From: Actinocatenispora sera
Lineage (GTDB): Bacteria; Actinomycetota; Actinomycetes; Mycobacteriales; Micromonosporaceae
Reading direction: 5' to 3'
DNA length: 64,000 nt
Assembly (NCBI RefSeq): GCF_018324685.1
Contig: NZ_AP023354.1
Span: forward strand, 2,356,001 to 2,420,000
This document shows positions 33,325 through 42,667 of the stretch, piece after piece; within the stretch, counting starts at the first letter, position 1, and each line of letters starts with the position of its first letter. A program made the translations under genes and the position numbers. The notes beneath the pieces were generated by a model. The model did no database searches. It saw only the letters and a list, made by a program, of their open reading frames with translations, and had not been told where the DNA came from.

Positions 33325-34092
33325 TCACTGGGCCGGCTGCCCCAGGTACGCCTGGTGCACCCGCGGGTCGTCGCGCAGCGCGTCGACCGAACCGGCGGTC
33401 ACCACCGTGCCGCGGTCCAGCAGGTAGCCGCGCTGCGCCACGTGGAAGGCGACCTGCGCGTTCTGCTCGACCAGCGCCAGCGTGGTGTCCCGGCCGGCCA
33501 GCTCGACCAGAGCGTCGGCCACCTCCCGTACCGCGAGCGGGGCGAGCCCCAGTGACGGCTCGTCCAGCAGCAGCAGTCTGGGCCGGCTCATCAGCGCCCG
33601 GCCGATCGCGAGCATCTGCTGCTCGCCGCCGGACATGGTGCCGGCCGGCTGCCGCCGGCGGTCCTTCAACTTCGGGAACAGCTCGTACACGGTGGCGAGC
33701 CCCTCGCCGGTCGACGACCGGGCCCGCGAGTACGCCCCGAGGTGCAGGTTCTCCTCGACGGTGAGGCCGGCGAACACCCGCCGACCCTCCGGTACCAGGG
33801 CGAGCCCGGCTCGGGTGCGCCGCTCGGCCGACCAGCGGGTGATGTCCTCGCCGGCGAACTGGACCCGGCCGCGCCACGACTTCAGCAGCCCCGCGATCGT
33901 GCCCAGCAGGGTGGTCTTGCCGGCGCCGTTGGCGCCGATCAGCGTCACCGCCTCGCCGGCGCGCACCTCGATGTCGATGCCGTGCAGCGCCTCGATCCGG
34001 TCGTACCCGGCGACCAGTCCGGTCACCGACAGCACCAGCTCGCCGTCCCCGGCGCCGCTCGGCGTCTTCTCCTCCGTGGCCTGCTCGCTCAT
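33325..34092 (-). CDS. livF: Branched-chain amino-acid-type ABC ATPase LivF
   Basis: 255-residue ATPase. Walker A GANGAGKTT, signature MSGGEQQMLAIGRALM and Walker B LLLLDEPSLGLAP are intact, with the LVPEGRRVFAGLTVEENL block typical of LivF. ATG 34092 overlaps the LivG stop (ATGA); a GTG two codons upstream is less likely. An N-terminal extension of about 20 polar residues precedes the fold. It and LivG are the only ATPases encoded with the two Liv-type systems here and may serve both. Confidence 0.88.
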   Translation of the reverse strand: MSEQATEEKTPSGAGDGELVLSVTGLVAGYDRIEALHGIDIEVRAGEAVTLIGANGAGKTTLLGTIAGLLKSWRGRVQFAGEDITRWSAERRTRAGLALVPEGRRVFAGLTVEENLHLGAYSRARSSTGEGLATVYELFPKLKDRRRQPAGTMSGGEQQMLAIGRALMSRPRLLLLDEPSLGLAPLAVREVADALVELAGRDTTLALVEQNAQVAFHVAQRGYLLDRGTVVTAGSVDALRDDPRVHQAYLGQPAQ

Positions 34093-34856
34093 GTCCACTC
34101 CTCACCGAGGTAGGCGGCCCGGACGGCGGGGTCGGCGGACACCTCGTCCGGCGTCCCGTCGGCGAGCAGCCGGCCGTGGTCGAGCACCAGGACCCGCTTG
34201 GACACCGACAGCACGCTGGCCACGTCGTGTTCGACCAGCAGCACCGTGATGCCCTCGGTGGACACCTTGGTGAACAGTTCGGTGAGGTCGACGCTCTCCG
34301 AGGCGGACAGCCCGGCGAGCGGCTCGTCCAGCAGGATCAGTTCGGGGTCGCCGGCCAGCGCGCGGGCGATCTCGACCCGCCGCTGCAGCCCGTACGGCAG
34401 CGAGCCGGCCGGCTGCTTCGCGTACTCGGCGATGCCGACCCGGTCGAGCAGGTCGAGTGCCCGGGCCCGTTCGGCCTGGACCTTCCGGTGCGCCTGCGGC
34501 AGCAGCACCATGTCGCCGACCGCGGTCGCCCAGCCGCGGGCGACCCGCGGCAGCAGCACGTTGTCCAGCACCGACAGCGAACCGAAGACCTGCAGGTTCT
34601 GGAAGGTGCGGGTGATGCCGAGCCGCGCGATCTGGTGCGGCTTGCGGCTGGTCAGGTCACGCCCTTGCAACGAAATCTTGCCGGTGGTGAGCCGGACCGC
34701 GCCGGACAGCACGTTCAGCAGGGTGGTCTTCCCGGCGCCGTTCGGTCCGATCAGACCGACGACACCGCCGTCCTCGTGGTGAAAGGACAGGTCGTCGATG
34801 GCCGCGACGCCCCCGTACCGCACGGTTGCCGAGGAGACCTTCAGGGCGCAGCTCAT
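34089..34856 (-). CDS. livG: Branched-chain amino-acid-type ABC ATPase LivG
   Basis: 255-residue ATPase with Walker A GPNGAGKTT, the LivG-type RTFQNLQVFGSLSVLDNVLL block, a somewhat atypical signature LPYGLQRRVEIARALA (SxGxQ changed to PYGLQ, normal for LivG) and Walker B LILLDEPLAGLS. First gene of the five-gene operon. The ATG at 34856 has only a weak ribosome binding site; the nearby promoter could give a short leader. Confidence 0.88.
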   Translation of the reverse strand: MSCALKVSSATVRYGGVAAIDDLSFHHEDGGVVGLIGPNGAGKTTLLNVLSGAVRLTTGKISLQGRDLTSRKPHQIARLGITRTFQNLQVFGSLSVLDNVLLPRVARGWATAVGDMVLLPQAHRKVQAERARALDLLDRVGIAEYAKQPAGSLPYGLQRRVEIARALAGDPELILLDEPLAGLSASESVDLTELFTKVSTEGITVLLVEHDVASVLSVSKRVLVLDHGRLLADGTPDEVSADPAVRAAYLGEEWT

Positions 34857-34871
34857 CGGATCGACGGCCCA

Positions 34872-34899
34872 TGTAAAGCTGACATTTTTCCCTTACCAA
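34872..34899 (-). promoter_or_regulatory. Candidate promoter of the livG operon
   Basis: On the minus strand TTGGTA (34899-34894) and TTTACA (34877-34872) are 16 bp apart and the -10 lies about 15 bases ahead of the livG ATG. The A/T-rich run between them stands out from the GC-rich surroundings. Confidence 0.35.
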
Positions 34900-35330
34900 C
34901 GCTCGATCCACACGGCACTTCCTGGCCGTTCTGTCGCGGGTCATTCTCGCGCCGTGGAGCAACGGGAGGAATGGTGGCCGGGCAGCTGGCTTGTGCCGGA
35001 CCGCGGCGATATCTTCGTAGCTTGACCCTTACACGTCAAGGGGACACGAACCCGCCGCTGTCAGATTGATACGGATCGATGACATGATGTCGGCAGCGAC
35101 CGGTTCCGGGCCCCGTGACCAGGCCGGATGGACCGCACAGTTAGTAGTGGTTTCAACACTCTCCGGACGGACGGGATGTCACCCGGCCGGCCGGTGTGCG
35201 GTGTCCCACTTGCCGTACCCTGCTCGGGGTTTCTCTTTCTGATCGAGCGTGGTGGAATCCCCGGGGGCTCGGTGTGGTGGCCCGGCCCGACAAGCACAAG
35301 CAGTCACGCAGTCTTGGAAGGCGGCAGCAA
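34900..35330. other. Intergenic region upstream of the conservon
   Basis: No gene is seen in this part of the divergent gap. A dyad CTTGAC/GTCAAG with an 8-nt centre lies at 35021-35040 and is a possible regulator site. The conservon promoter must be here, but no clear -10/-35 pair was found. The kinase start at 35331 has GGAAGG nine bases upstream. Confidence 0.4.
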
Positions 35331-38300
35331 GTGAGCAAGCGGACCGCGGCGACCCAGGCAGGACGCCAACGCCGGCGGCGCCCGATTCCGCGGCTGAGCG
35401 ACGTCCGCATCCAGTCGAAGCTGGGCCTGATCCTGGTCGTCCCGGTGCTCGCGGTGGTCGCGCTGGCCGGAATCGAGCTCGCCAATGCCGGTAAGACGCT
35501 GTCCGAGGCAAACAAGGTGGACTCGACTCTGCTGTTGAGCACCCGCGCCGGCGGCCTGATCGAGCAGCTGCAGAACGAGCGGCTGGACGCGGCCGAGACG
35601 ATGATGGCCAAGGGGCGTTCGGGCCACTCCGGCCTGACCGACCAGTTCAAGAAGCAGTCCTCCGCCACGGACGAGGCGATCGGCCAGTACCAGAGCGAGC
35701 GGGACAAGATCGCCGGCTCCTCCGAGGACCTCCCCAACCTGCCGGTCATCGACGACCAGCTCGACGCGCTGACCAAGACCGGCCGCAGCGAGGTGCTCTC
35801 CTCGTCCAGTGACGCCACCGTCGCGTCCGTGACGTTCCGGTACCAGGTGCTGATCTCCGAGCTGCTTGACCTGCGCGACTCGATGACGCACCTGACCAAC
35901 GACCGCAGCCTGTCCAGCCAGCTCACCGCGAACGCGGCGCTCTCCGACGCCAAGGAGTCCGCGGCACAGGAGCAGCTGGCGCTGCTGCGGGTCATCAACG
36001 ATCCGAACGGGTTCGACGCAACCAGCTTCGAGACGTTCCTCGGCACCCTGACCGACCAGCAGAGCGCGTACGACTCGTTCAACCGGACCGCCTCCGACGA
36101 CCAGCGGCAGGTGCTGGAGGACGACGTCAACGGCCTGAAGGTGCAGGACTCCACCCGGCTGGAGACCGATGCCCGTACCGTCGGGCTCGGTACCCCGCTC
36201 GGCATCAAGGCCAGCGACTGGAACTCCGCGATGTCGAAGCGGATCAAGGCGATCCGCTCGGTGGAGGAGACGCTCGACGCCGTTGCGGCCGGGCACGCCC
36301 GTGAGACGGTCAAGTCGGTGGGCCAGCAGGTGATCGCGGAGGCCGGCGCCGGCCTGGTCGTGCTGGTGATCGCCATCCTGCTGGCACTGCTGGTCGCCCG
36401 GGCGATGGCCCGGTCGCTGCGCCGGCTGCGGGAGGGCGCGCTGCAGGTGGCGTACGAGGGCCTGCCGCAGGCGGTCGGTCAGCTGGAGACGGCCGAGTCG
36501 ATCGGCGGCATGAGCCCGGAGGAGATCGCCGGACAGGTCCGCGACCCGATCCAGGTGCGCGGCCGGGACGAGATCGGCCAGGTCTCCGAGGCGTTCAACG
36601 TGGTCCACCGGGAGGCGGTCCGGGTGGCCGCCGCCCAGGCCGTGCTGCGCGCCAGCGTCTCCACCATGTTCATCAACCTCGCCCGCCGGTCCCAGCTGCT
36701 GGCCGACCGGCTGATCGGCCACCTCGACCGGTTGGAGCAGGGTGAGGAGGACCCGGACCGGTTGGCGCAGCTGTTCCAGCTCGACCACCTGGCCACCCGG
36801 ATGCGCCGGAACGACGAGAACCTGCTGGTCCTCGCCGGCGCCGACTCCACCCGTGCGCGCCGCGAGGCGGCGCCGCTGGGTGACGTGCTGCGGGCCGCTC
36901 AGTCCGAGGTCGAGCAGTACACCCGGATCGAGTTCGGTGTGGTCGACCGTGACGTCGAGGTCGAGGCGACCGCCGTCAACGACGTGGTGCACCTGGTCGC
37001 CGAGCTGCTCGACAACGCGACCGCGTTCTCCTCGCCGGACACCGCCGTCGTGGTGGACGCCCGCCGGGTCGGTGACCGGGCGATCGTGCAGATCGAGGAC
37101 CGCGGCATCGGCATGTCGGGTGACGTGCTGGCCGAGGTGAACGAGCGGCTGGCCAATCCGCCGCTGGTCGACGTCGCGGTGTCCCGGATGATGGGTCTGG
37201 TCGTGGTCGGCCGGCTGGCGTCCCGGCTCGGCATCAAGATCGAGCTGCGGCCGGCGCCCGAACGCGGCACGGTCGCCGACGTGGTGCTGCCGGCCGCCGT
37301 GCTGGTACCGACCGAGCGGCCGGGCGTCCGTCCGGGGGAGCTGCCGACCCAGGGCGGCCCGCTGGCGCTGGAGACCGGTCCCGGCCGCGCCACCCGGGAC
37401 TCGTCCCGCCCGGTCGTGCCCGAGCCGGCCGACCCGATGCCGGGCATCCCGTTCCAGCCGCCGGCGCGAGACAGCCTGGCCGACGCGGCCAACGGGCACC
37501 GGCTCAACAACGGGTCGAGCGCGCTGCCCCGGCGTCAGCCGGGCCAGGCGGACGAGCCGACGACCGCCGACCCGACGCCGACCCGCGGTGCGGACGAGCC
37601 GATCCGGCGCAGCCTGTTCGATCCGCCGGCCCGCAAGCTCGCCCAGGAGCAGACCGGCAGCTTCGACGCGCCGCCGCCGGCCGCCTACCCGCAGCCCGAG
37701 CCGACCGCGTTCGAGCAGACCTCGTACCGGCAGCCCGAGCCGCAGTCGTTCGAGCAGCAGCCGGAGCCCGGCCCGTACCAGCGGGCGACGGGCGCGGAGC
37801 CGGACCGGACCGCGTCGTTGCGGCGGGACGACAGCAGGCTGCCCGCCTCGGCGGCGGACGACACCGTCACCTTCGACCGGATCCCGGCCGAGCCGCCGCG
37901 CCGGTCGCTGGACGACTCGGTCCGGCGCGCCCCGCAGCGGCCGGTGTCCGACCCCGAGCCGGCCGGTGAGTCGATCGCCGGCACCCTCGGCGGGCACGAC
38001 CCGTGGGCGGAGCCGCCGGCCCGCCCGATGGCCGACGACCTGACGGTGGAGACACCGCAGCTGCCCGGCCGGGACGTCTGGTCCCCGGCCGAGCCGGCTC
38101 CGATCGAGCCGGCCACGGCGGCCCAGCAGCGCCGGTACGACGGCCGCTCGAACGAGGAGATCTCGGCGCACCGCGGGCTAGACTCGGCCACACCGGAACC
38201 CGAGCACGGTTCCGGGTCAGGTCGTGGCGAGATCATCCCGAGGAATGTCGACGACACGATGGAGTTGCCCATCTTCCGCGAGGTCGAGTCGGCCTGGTTC

Positions 38301-38972
38301 CGGACCAGCCCGTCCCGGCCCCGGACCGCGCCGGCGGTCGGCGCGCCACCCGCGCCGGTGGCGTCCGCTGCCCGGCCGGCGGGGATGACGGCGACCCGGG
38401 CACAGGAGGCGCCGGTGCGTGCGGCCGAGCCGAAGAAGCGGCCCACCGTGCTGCCCACTCGGGTGCCGTCCGGCAGCGAGTCGCCGCGAAGCCAGCCGGT
38501 GAGCCGGCCTGCCGAGCCGGCGCGCCGCCCGGCCGAGCCCGCCCCGACGAGGTCGGCCACCCCGCCGGTGGCCGAGACGCCGCTGAGCCGGTCGATGGCC
38601 GAGATGCCGCCGAGTCGCGCTGCGGAGGTCCCCTCGGAGGGTCGGCCGGACATCGATCCGTGGCGTTCGGCCGCGGACAAGGGCTGGCAGGCGGCCTCGG
38701 CGATCACCACCCCGCGGGAGTCCGACACGACCTCCGCCGGGTTGCCGATCCGGCGGCCGATGGCACAGCTCGTGCCGGGCGGCATCGAAGAAGCGTCCCG
38801 CCCGAAGTCCCAGGCACGGGAACGTTCACCCGAAGCGGTCCGCGGGCTGTTGTCCGCGTACCACCGAGGCGTCCAGCGCGGGCGCGCCGGCGGCGGTGAC
38901 TCGCCGCGGGCGGGTGCCGCGCCCGGACACAGGAGCACCGGCAACGGTGCTGGCGAGGAGCAGGAGGCATGA
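35331..38972 (+). CDS. cvnA: Conservon sensor histidine kinase with nitrate/nitrite-sensing domain (CvnA-like)
   Basis: 1213-residue membrane kinase. Order: basic N-terminus; membrane helix (about 30-50); extracellular NIT-type sensor (about 55-330); second helix (about 338-362); HAMP-like linker; dimerisation region with [12 protein letters not shown]; HATPase domain with AELLDNAT (near 557), EDRGIGMS and [13 protein letters not shown]; then an unstructured Pro/Glu/Arg-rich tail of some 550 residues. The tail holds the conserved [16 protein letters not shown] motif near residue 980. GTG 35331 is the start. It passes signals to the three small proteins encoded next, modelled as a GPCR-like module. 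Stop overlaps the next ATG (ATGA). Confidence 0.87.
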   Translation: MSKRTAATQAGRQRRRRPIPRLSDVRIQSKLGLILVVPVLAVVALAGIELANAGKTLSEANKVDSTLLLSTRAGGLIEQLQNERLDAAETMMAKGRSGHSGLTDQFKKQSSATDEAIGQYQSERDKIAGSSEDLPNLPVIDDQLDALTKTGRSEVLSSSSDATVASVTFRYQVLISELLDLRDSMTHLTNDRSLSSQLTANAALSDAKESAAQEQLALLRVINDPNGFDATSFETFLGTLTDQQSAYDSFNRTASDDQRQVLEDDVNGLKVQDSTRLETDARTVGLGTPLGIKASDWNSAMSKRIKAIRSVEETLDAVAAGHARETVKSVGQQVIAEAGAGLVVLVIAILLALLVARAMARSLRRLREGALQVAYEGLPQAVGQLETAESIGGMSPEEIAGQVRDPIQVRGRDEIGQVSEAFNVVHREAVRVAAAQAVLRASVSTMFINLARRSQLLADRLIGHLDRLEQGEEDPDRLAQLFQLDHLATRMRRNDENLLVLAGADSTRARREAAPLGDVLRAAQSEVEQYTRIEFGVVDRDVEVEATAVNDVVHLVAELLDNATAFSSPDTAVVVDARRVGDRAIVQIEDRGIGMSGDVLAEVNERLANPPLVDVAVSRMMGLVVVGRLASRLGIKIELRPAPERGTVADVVLPAAVLVPTERPGVRPGELPTQGGPLALETGPGRATRDSSRPVVPEPADPMPGIPFQPPARDSLADAANGHRLNNGSSALPRRQPGQADEPTTADPTPTRGADEPIRRSLFDPPARKLAQEQTGSFDAPPPAAYPQPEPTAFEQTSYRQPEPQSFEQQPEPGPYQRATGAEPDRTASLRRDDSRLPASAADDTVTFDRIPAEPPRRSLDDSVRRAPQRPVSDPEPAGESIAGTLGGHDPWAEPPARPMADDLTVETPQLPGRDVWSPAEPAPIEPATAAQQRRYDGRSNEEISAHRGLDSATPEPEHGSGSGRGEIIPRNVDDTMELPIFREVESAWFRTSPSRPRTAPAVGAPPAPVASAARPAGMTATRAQEAPVRAAEPKKRPTVLPTRVPSGSESPRSQPVSRPAEPARRPAEPAPTRSATPPVAETPLSRSMAEMPPSRAAEVPSEGRPDIDPWRSAADKGWQAASAITTPRESDTTSAGLPIRRPMAQLVPGGIEEASRPKSQARERSPEAVRGLLSAYHRGVQRGRAGGGDSPRAGAAPGHRSTGNGAGEEQEA

Positions 38973-39385
38973 CGACCCAGCAGATAGGTACCCAGGACCT
39001 CGGTTGGCTGCTGTCCAACTTTGCGGACAGGGTTCCAGGAGTGGCGCACGCGGTCGCGGTCTCCGCCGACGGCCTCTTACTCGCCTCCTCCCGGGACCTA
39101 CCCCGCGACCGGGCCGACCAGCTTGCCGCCATCGCGTCCGGGCTGGTCAGCCTGACCCAGGGCGCATCGAGGTGTTTCGAGGGCGGCGCGGTGTTGCAAA
39201 CCGTCGTCGAGATGGACAACGGCTTTCTCTTTCTGATGTCGATCAGCGACGGATCCTCGTTCGCGGTGCTGGCTGCCCGGAGTTGTGACGTCGGGCAGGT
39301 GGGGTACGAGATGGCATTGCTGGTCGACCGAGTCGGCGATGCGCTCACCCCGGCACCGCGCGAGGGGACCGCACGGTTGAGCTGA
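38969..39385 (+). CDS. cvnB: Roadblock/LC7-domain protein of the conservon (CvnB-like)
   Basis: 138-residue roadblock/LC7 protein with the usual opening [40 protein letters not shown] and [12 protein letters not shown]. In conservons it interacts with the kinase and the small GTPase, probably modulating the GTPase as MglB does. ATG overlaps the kinase stop. Leu37 is encoded by TTA (39077-39079), a rare codon in this GC-rich genome that in streptomycetes makes translation depend on bldA tRNA. Confidence 0.9.
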   Translation: MTTQQIGTQDLGWLLSNFADRVPGVAHAVAVSADGLLLASSRDLPRDRADQLAAIASGLVSLTQGASRCFEGGAVLQTVVEMDNGFLFLMSISDGSSFAVLAARSCDVGQVGYEMALLVDRVGDALTPAPREGTARLS

Positions 39386-39487
39386 GGGGTCTCGTGGATT
39401 CCCTCGGGCTGACGGCTCGGTGCGCGGCGGCGTGGTACGCCGGTTCCGCGCATCGAGTCGGGACCATCCTGGATCGGGGTGTGGGGC

Positions 39488-39853
39488 ATGATGAATGACC
39501 CTGATGAGCCGAGCAACGCGCTGGTTCGCCCCTACGCCGTGACCCGTGGCCGGACCCGGCCCCGGGTGGAGATCGCGATCGAGGCGCTGGTGGAGACGAC
39601 CGCTCGAGGTCGTGACGCCAGCGTGGTCGGTGGGCGGGAGCAACAGCTGATCGCGGGGCTGTGCGCCCTGCGGGTGCAGTCGCTCGCCGAGATCGCCGCA
39701 CGTATGCAGATGCCTTTGGGAGTGGCTCGGGTTCTGGTCGCGGACATGGCCGCGGACGGGCTCGTCGCCGTGTACGAACCGACCGCGGTCGGGGACGACG
39801 CCGTGGGCACGGAACTGCTGGAGAGGGTGCTGAGTGGGCTTCGGAGGCTCTGA
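39488..39853 (+). CDS. cvnC: DUF742 winged-HTH-like protein of the conservon (CvnC-like)
   Basis: 121-residue DUF742 protein. It has LVRPYAVTRGRTRP near the start, an HTH-like LAEIAARMQMPLGVARVLVA and the final VLSGLRRL. Role in the conservon complex is unknown; it resembles winged-helix proteins. It begins about 100 bp after cvnB, an unusually large gap for a conservon, with ATG 39488 favoured over 39491. Its end overlaps the GTPase gene by 20 bases. Confidence 0.87.
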   Translation: MMNDPDEPSNALVRPYAVTRGRTRPRVEIAIEALVETTARGRDASVVGGREQQLIAGLCALRVQSLAEIAARMQMPLGVARVLVADMAADGLVAVYEPTAVGDDAVGTELLERVLSGLRRL

Positions 39854-40441
39854 CGAGGGCTACCGCCGGCCGAGCGGGCGGGTGACCTCGTCCAAGATCG
39901 TTATCGCCGGTGGCTTCGGCGTCGGAAAGACCACACTGGTCGGATCCGTCTCGGAGATCACGCCGCTGACCACCGAGGCGATCATGACCTCGGCCAGCGC
40001 GTCTGTCGACGACCTTGCCGGAGTGCCGGGCAAGAGCACGACGACGGTCGCGATGGACTTCGGCCGTATCACGATCGACCAGGACCTGATCCTCTATCTG
40101 TTCGGTACCCCGGGCAGACCCGGTTCTGGTTCATGTGGGACGAGCTGGTGCGCGGCGCGATCGGCGCGATCGTGCTGGTGGACACGCGACGACTGGCCGA
40201 CTGCTTCGCCGCGGTCGACTTCTTCGAGCACCGTGGCCTGCCGTACCTGGTCGCGGTGAACTGCTTCGACGGCGTGCAGCTGCACCAGCTGGACGACGTC
40301 CGGGAGGCGCTTGCGGTGGGTGCGCAGGTGCCGGTGATCCCGTGCGATGCGCGCAGCCGGGAATCCACCAAGCAGGTGCTGATCACGCTGGTGGAGTACG
40401 TGTTGAAGATGCGGCGCGGTGCGGTGGCTCCGTCCCGGTAG
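39834..40441 (+). pseudogene. cvnD: Ras-like GTPase of the conservon (CvnD-like), one-base frameshift
   Basis: GTG 39834 opens a frame with P-loop GGFGVGKTTLVGSVSEITPL, then TTTVAMDFGRI and LILYLFGTPG. At about 40115 the frame breaks: CCGGGCAGACC lacks one C, while CCGGGCCAGACC would read GTPGQTRFWFMWDEL. The rest continues in the next frame from 40125 or so through GAIGAIVLVDTRRL, the base-specificity motif VNCFDG and CDARSRES to the stop at 40441. Restored, it would be about 202 residues, the usual size. GTP binding and effector output of the conservon depend on it, so either the base call is wrong or signalling is broken. Confidence 0.8.
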
Positions 40442-40460
40442 CGCGGCCGCGTTCTGCTCG

Positions 40461-40495
40461 ACGCCCCGCTCGGCTTCGGCCGGGCGGGGCGTTTC
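40461..40495 (+). terminator. Rho-independent terminator of the conservon
   Basis: ACGCCCCGCTCGGC and GGCCGGGCGGGGCGT pair around TTC, with one bulge, followed by TTTC. It begins 20 bases after the GTPase stop. Confidence 0.75.
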
Positions 40496-40573
40496 GCGTC
40501 TGCCTACACCGTGATGATCGACTGCCGCCCGAGGGGGGCGGCCCCCGTGGGCCAGAACTCAGAATTCCCAATG

Positions 40574-40590
40574 CGTAACGGTGAGTTACG
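40574..40590 (+). promoter_or_regulatory. Dyad upstream of the first binding-protein paralogue
   Basis: CGTAAC-GGTGA-GTTACG is a perfect 6-bp inverted repeat 113 bp ahead of the start of paralogue 1. It has the form of a regulator site; the regulator is unknown. Confidence 0.4.
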
Positions 40591-40703
40591 TCACCCGCCT
40601 AAACTCCGTCCAGGTAGAGGTCGCGTGTCCGTTCGGGACGGCTCGACCGCCTGGTCGTACCCGTCTCGGACGGTGTGCGGCCTGGACATGAGGGGGGAAA
40701 CGA

Positions 40704-42449
40704 ATGCGACCACGGCTGGCAGTTGCCGCCGTAGGCGCCGTCGCTCTGTTGGCGACGGTCGGTGCCTGCAGCAAGAACACCGGGTCGAACGAGAGCGGCG
40801 GCGGTCAGGGCTCGACGCAGAGCGGGTCGATCGCGACCGATCCGGCCGACTCGCAGGGCCCGGCGAAGCCGATCAGCGGCGCGAAGACCGGCGGCACGCT
40901 CTATCAGTACGCGGAGGCGGACTTCGATCACTTGGACCCGACCCGGGCCTACGTGAACAACGCGACCGCGGTGACCAACCTGTTCGCGCGCACCCTGACG
41001 ATGTTCCAGGACGCGGGCAACGGGAAGCTGAAGCTGGTCGGTGACCTCGCCACCACGCCGGGCAAGGACGTGTCCACCGGTACCAAGTGCACCTCCTGGG
41101 AGTTCACCCTCAAGAGCGGCATGAAGTACGAGGACGGGTCGACGATCACCGCCGCCGACGTGGCGTACGGGGTGGCGCGGTCGTTCTCGCCGGACCTGGC
41201 CGAGGGCCCGCACTACATCCAGCAGTGGCTGGCCAACGACGTCAACTACAACAAGACGTACAAGGGCCCGTACAACGGTGGTGCGGCGATCCCGCCGGGG
41301 GTCAAGGTCGACGGCAACAAGATCACCTTCAACTTCAAGCAGCCGCACTGCGACATGCCGTTCGCCGCGTCGTGGGGGACGACGACGCCGCTGCCGAAGG
41401 CGAAGGACACCCGCACCAAGCTCGACCTGCACCCGTTCTCGTCCGGCCCGTACAAGGTGGAGACCTACACCCGGGACAGCAAGCTCGTGCTGGACCGGAA
41501 CAAGTTCTGGGATCCGAAGACGGACGCGGTCCGGCACGCCTACTTCGACAAGTTCGAGACCGACATCGGCCAGACCGCCGACCAGCAGGCGAACTCGATC
41601 AAGGCGAGCCAGGGCAAGAGCGCCAACGCGGTGATGGGCGCGAACGTGCCACCGGCGCTGATCCCGGCGGTGCAGGGCGATCCGGCGGTGAAGAGCCGGG
41701 TGGCCGCGGGCTTCACCCAGTTCGTCTGGTACATGGCGATCAACAACCAGCGGATCACCGATCTGAGGGAACGCCAGGCGCTGAACTACGGGTTCGACCG
41801 GCGCTCGTTCATCCAGGCGCTCGGTGGCAGTACGGCCGGGGACCCGGCGACGACGCTGCTGTCGCCGACCACGATCGGCTTCAAGAAGTACGACGCCTAT
41901 CCGTTCAACGTGGACAAGGCGAAGCAGCTGCTCGGCAACAAGCACCCGAAGCTGGTGTTCGCGTTCGCGAACACGGCGCAGTGGCAGAAGCGCGCGACCA
42001 ACGTGCAGAGCACGCTGCAGAAGATCGGTTTCAAGATCGTGCTGAAGCCGATCGACGCGGCGAGTTACTACACCGAGATCGGTCGTAAGGACAACCAGTT
42101 CGACCTGTACTTCGCGGGCTGGGGTTCGGACTGGCCGAGCGGTTCGACGATCATTCCGCCGGTGTTCGACGGTCGGAACATCCAGGCCCAGGGCAACTCG
42201 ACCTACCCGTACTTCAACAGCGACTCGGTCAACACCCAGATCGACAAGCTCAGCAAGCAGACCGCGACCCAGGCGGCGCCGGGCTGGGCCAAGCTCGACA
42301 AGGACATCATGACCAAGTACGCGCCGGTTGTGCCGGTTTGGTACGACAAGGCCTACCAACTGTACGGAACGAACGTCGGCAACATGAAGATCGGACAGAG
42401 CACCGGCTGGCCGGTATATTTCAATGCGTACCTGAAGAACGGCAAGTAA
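40704..42449 (+). CDS. Family-5 (peptide-type) solute-binding lipoprotein, paralogue 1
   Basis: 581-residue lipoprotein of the oligopeptide/nickel-binding (SBP_bac_5) type. Lipobox TVGAC, lipid on Cys22, followed by SKNTG. Shared family blocks are ITAADVAYGVARSFSPDLAE, GPHYIQQWL, FSSGPYKVETYTRDSKLVL, FKKYDAYPFNVDKAK and GWGSDWPSGSTIIPPVFDGR. A cysteine pair C129/C216 may be a disulfide. ATG 40704 has AGGGGGG upstream. First of six tandem copies with no permease or ATPase genes; its partner transporter must be elsewhere. It is followed by a rho-independent terminator, so it is its own transcription unit. Confidence 0.88.
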   Translation: MRPRLAVAAVGAVALLATVGACSKNTGSNESGGGQGSTQSGSIATDPADSQGPAKPISGAKTGGTLYQYAEADFDHLDPTRAYVNNATAVTNLFARTLTMFQDAGNGKLKLVGDLATTPGKDVSTGTKCTSWEFTLKSGMKYEDGSTITAADVAYGVARSFSPDLAEGPHYIQQWLANDVNYNKTYKGPYNGGAAIPPGVKVDGNKITFNFKQPHCDMPFAASWGTTTPLPKAKDTRTKLDLHPFSSGPYKVETYTRDSKLVLDRNKFWDPKTDAVRHAYFDKFETDIGQTADQQANSIKASQGKSANAVMGANVPPALIPAVQGDPAVKSRVAAGFTQFVWYMAINNQRITDLRERQALNYGFDRRSFIQALGGSTAGDPATTLLSPTTIGFKKYDAYPFNVDKAKQLLGNKHPKLVFAFANTAQWQKRATNVQSTLQKIGFKIVLKPIDAASYYTEIGRKDNQFDLYFAGWGSDWPSGSTIIPPVFDGRNIQAQGNSTYPYFNSDSVNTQIDKLSKQTATQAAPGWAKLDKDIMTKYAPVVPVWYDKAYQLYGTNVGNMKIGQSTGWPVYFNAYLKNGK

Positions 42450-42485
42450 TTCGGTTGCCGATCGCGGCAATAAGGGTTCCTTAAG

Positions 42486-42521
42486 CGGGGGCCGGATCGT
42501 ACTGGTCCGGCTCCCGTTTTT
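42486..42521 (+). terminator. Rho-independent terminator after paralogue 1
   Basis: GGGGGCCGGA and TCCGGCTCCC form a 10-bp stem with one mismatch and a 9-nt loop, followed by GTTTTTG. The clearest T-tract terminator in the window. Confidence 0.85.
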
Positions 42522-42549
42522 GCTGCCCCGAAGTGCCGCGATGGCGGCT

Positions 42550-42600
42550 CAATCGTTAGCCGGCTGTGACGGGCCAGGGCCGCGCGTCCACTAATTTCAC
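42550..42600 (+). promoter_or_regulatory. Upstream box shared with paralogue 3
   Basis: CAATCGTTAGCCGGCTGTGA at 42550-42569 recurs with one change at 44593-44612, and GTCCACTAATTT at 42586-42597 matches GTCCATTAACTT there. Both lie about 70-130 bp before a start codon, so they probably mark the same promoter or operator of paralogues 2 and 3. Confidence 0.5.
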
Positions 42601-42667
42601 AGGCGGGTGCCGGCGGTCCGGCCCTACCGTGCGCCGTCCGGCCGCGGTGTGATGAGGAGGGGAAGAC

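Noticed and set aside
35304-38171. 955-codon minus-strand open frame opposite the conservon kinase
   Set aside because: Codon-bias artefact; the plus strand encodes membrane helices, HATPase motifs and the MELPIF motif.
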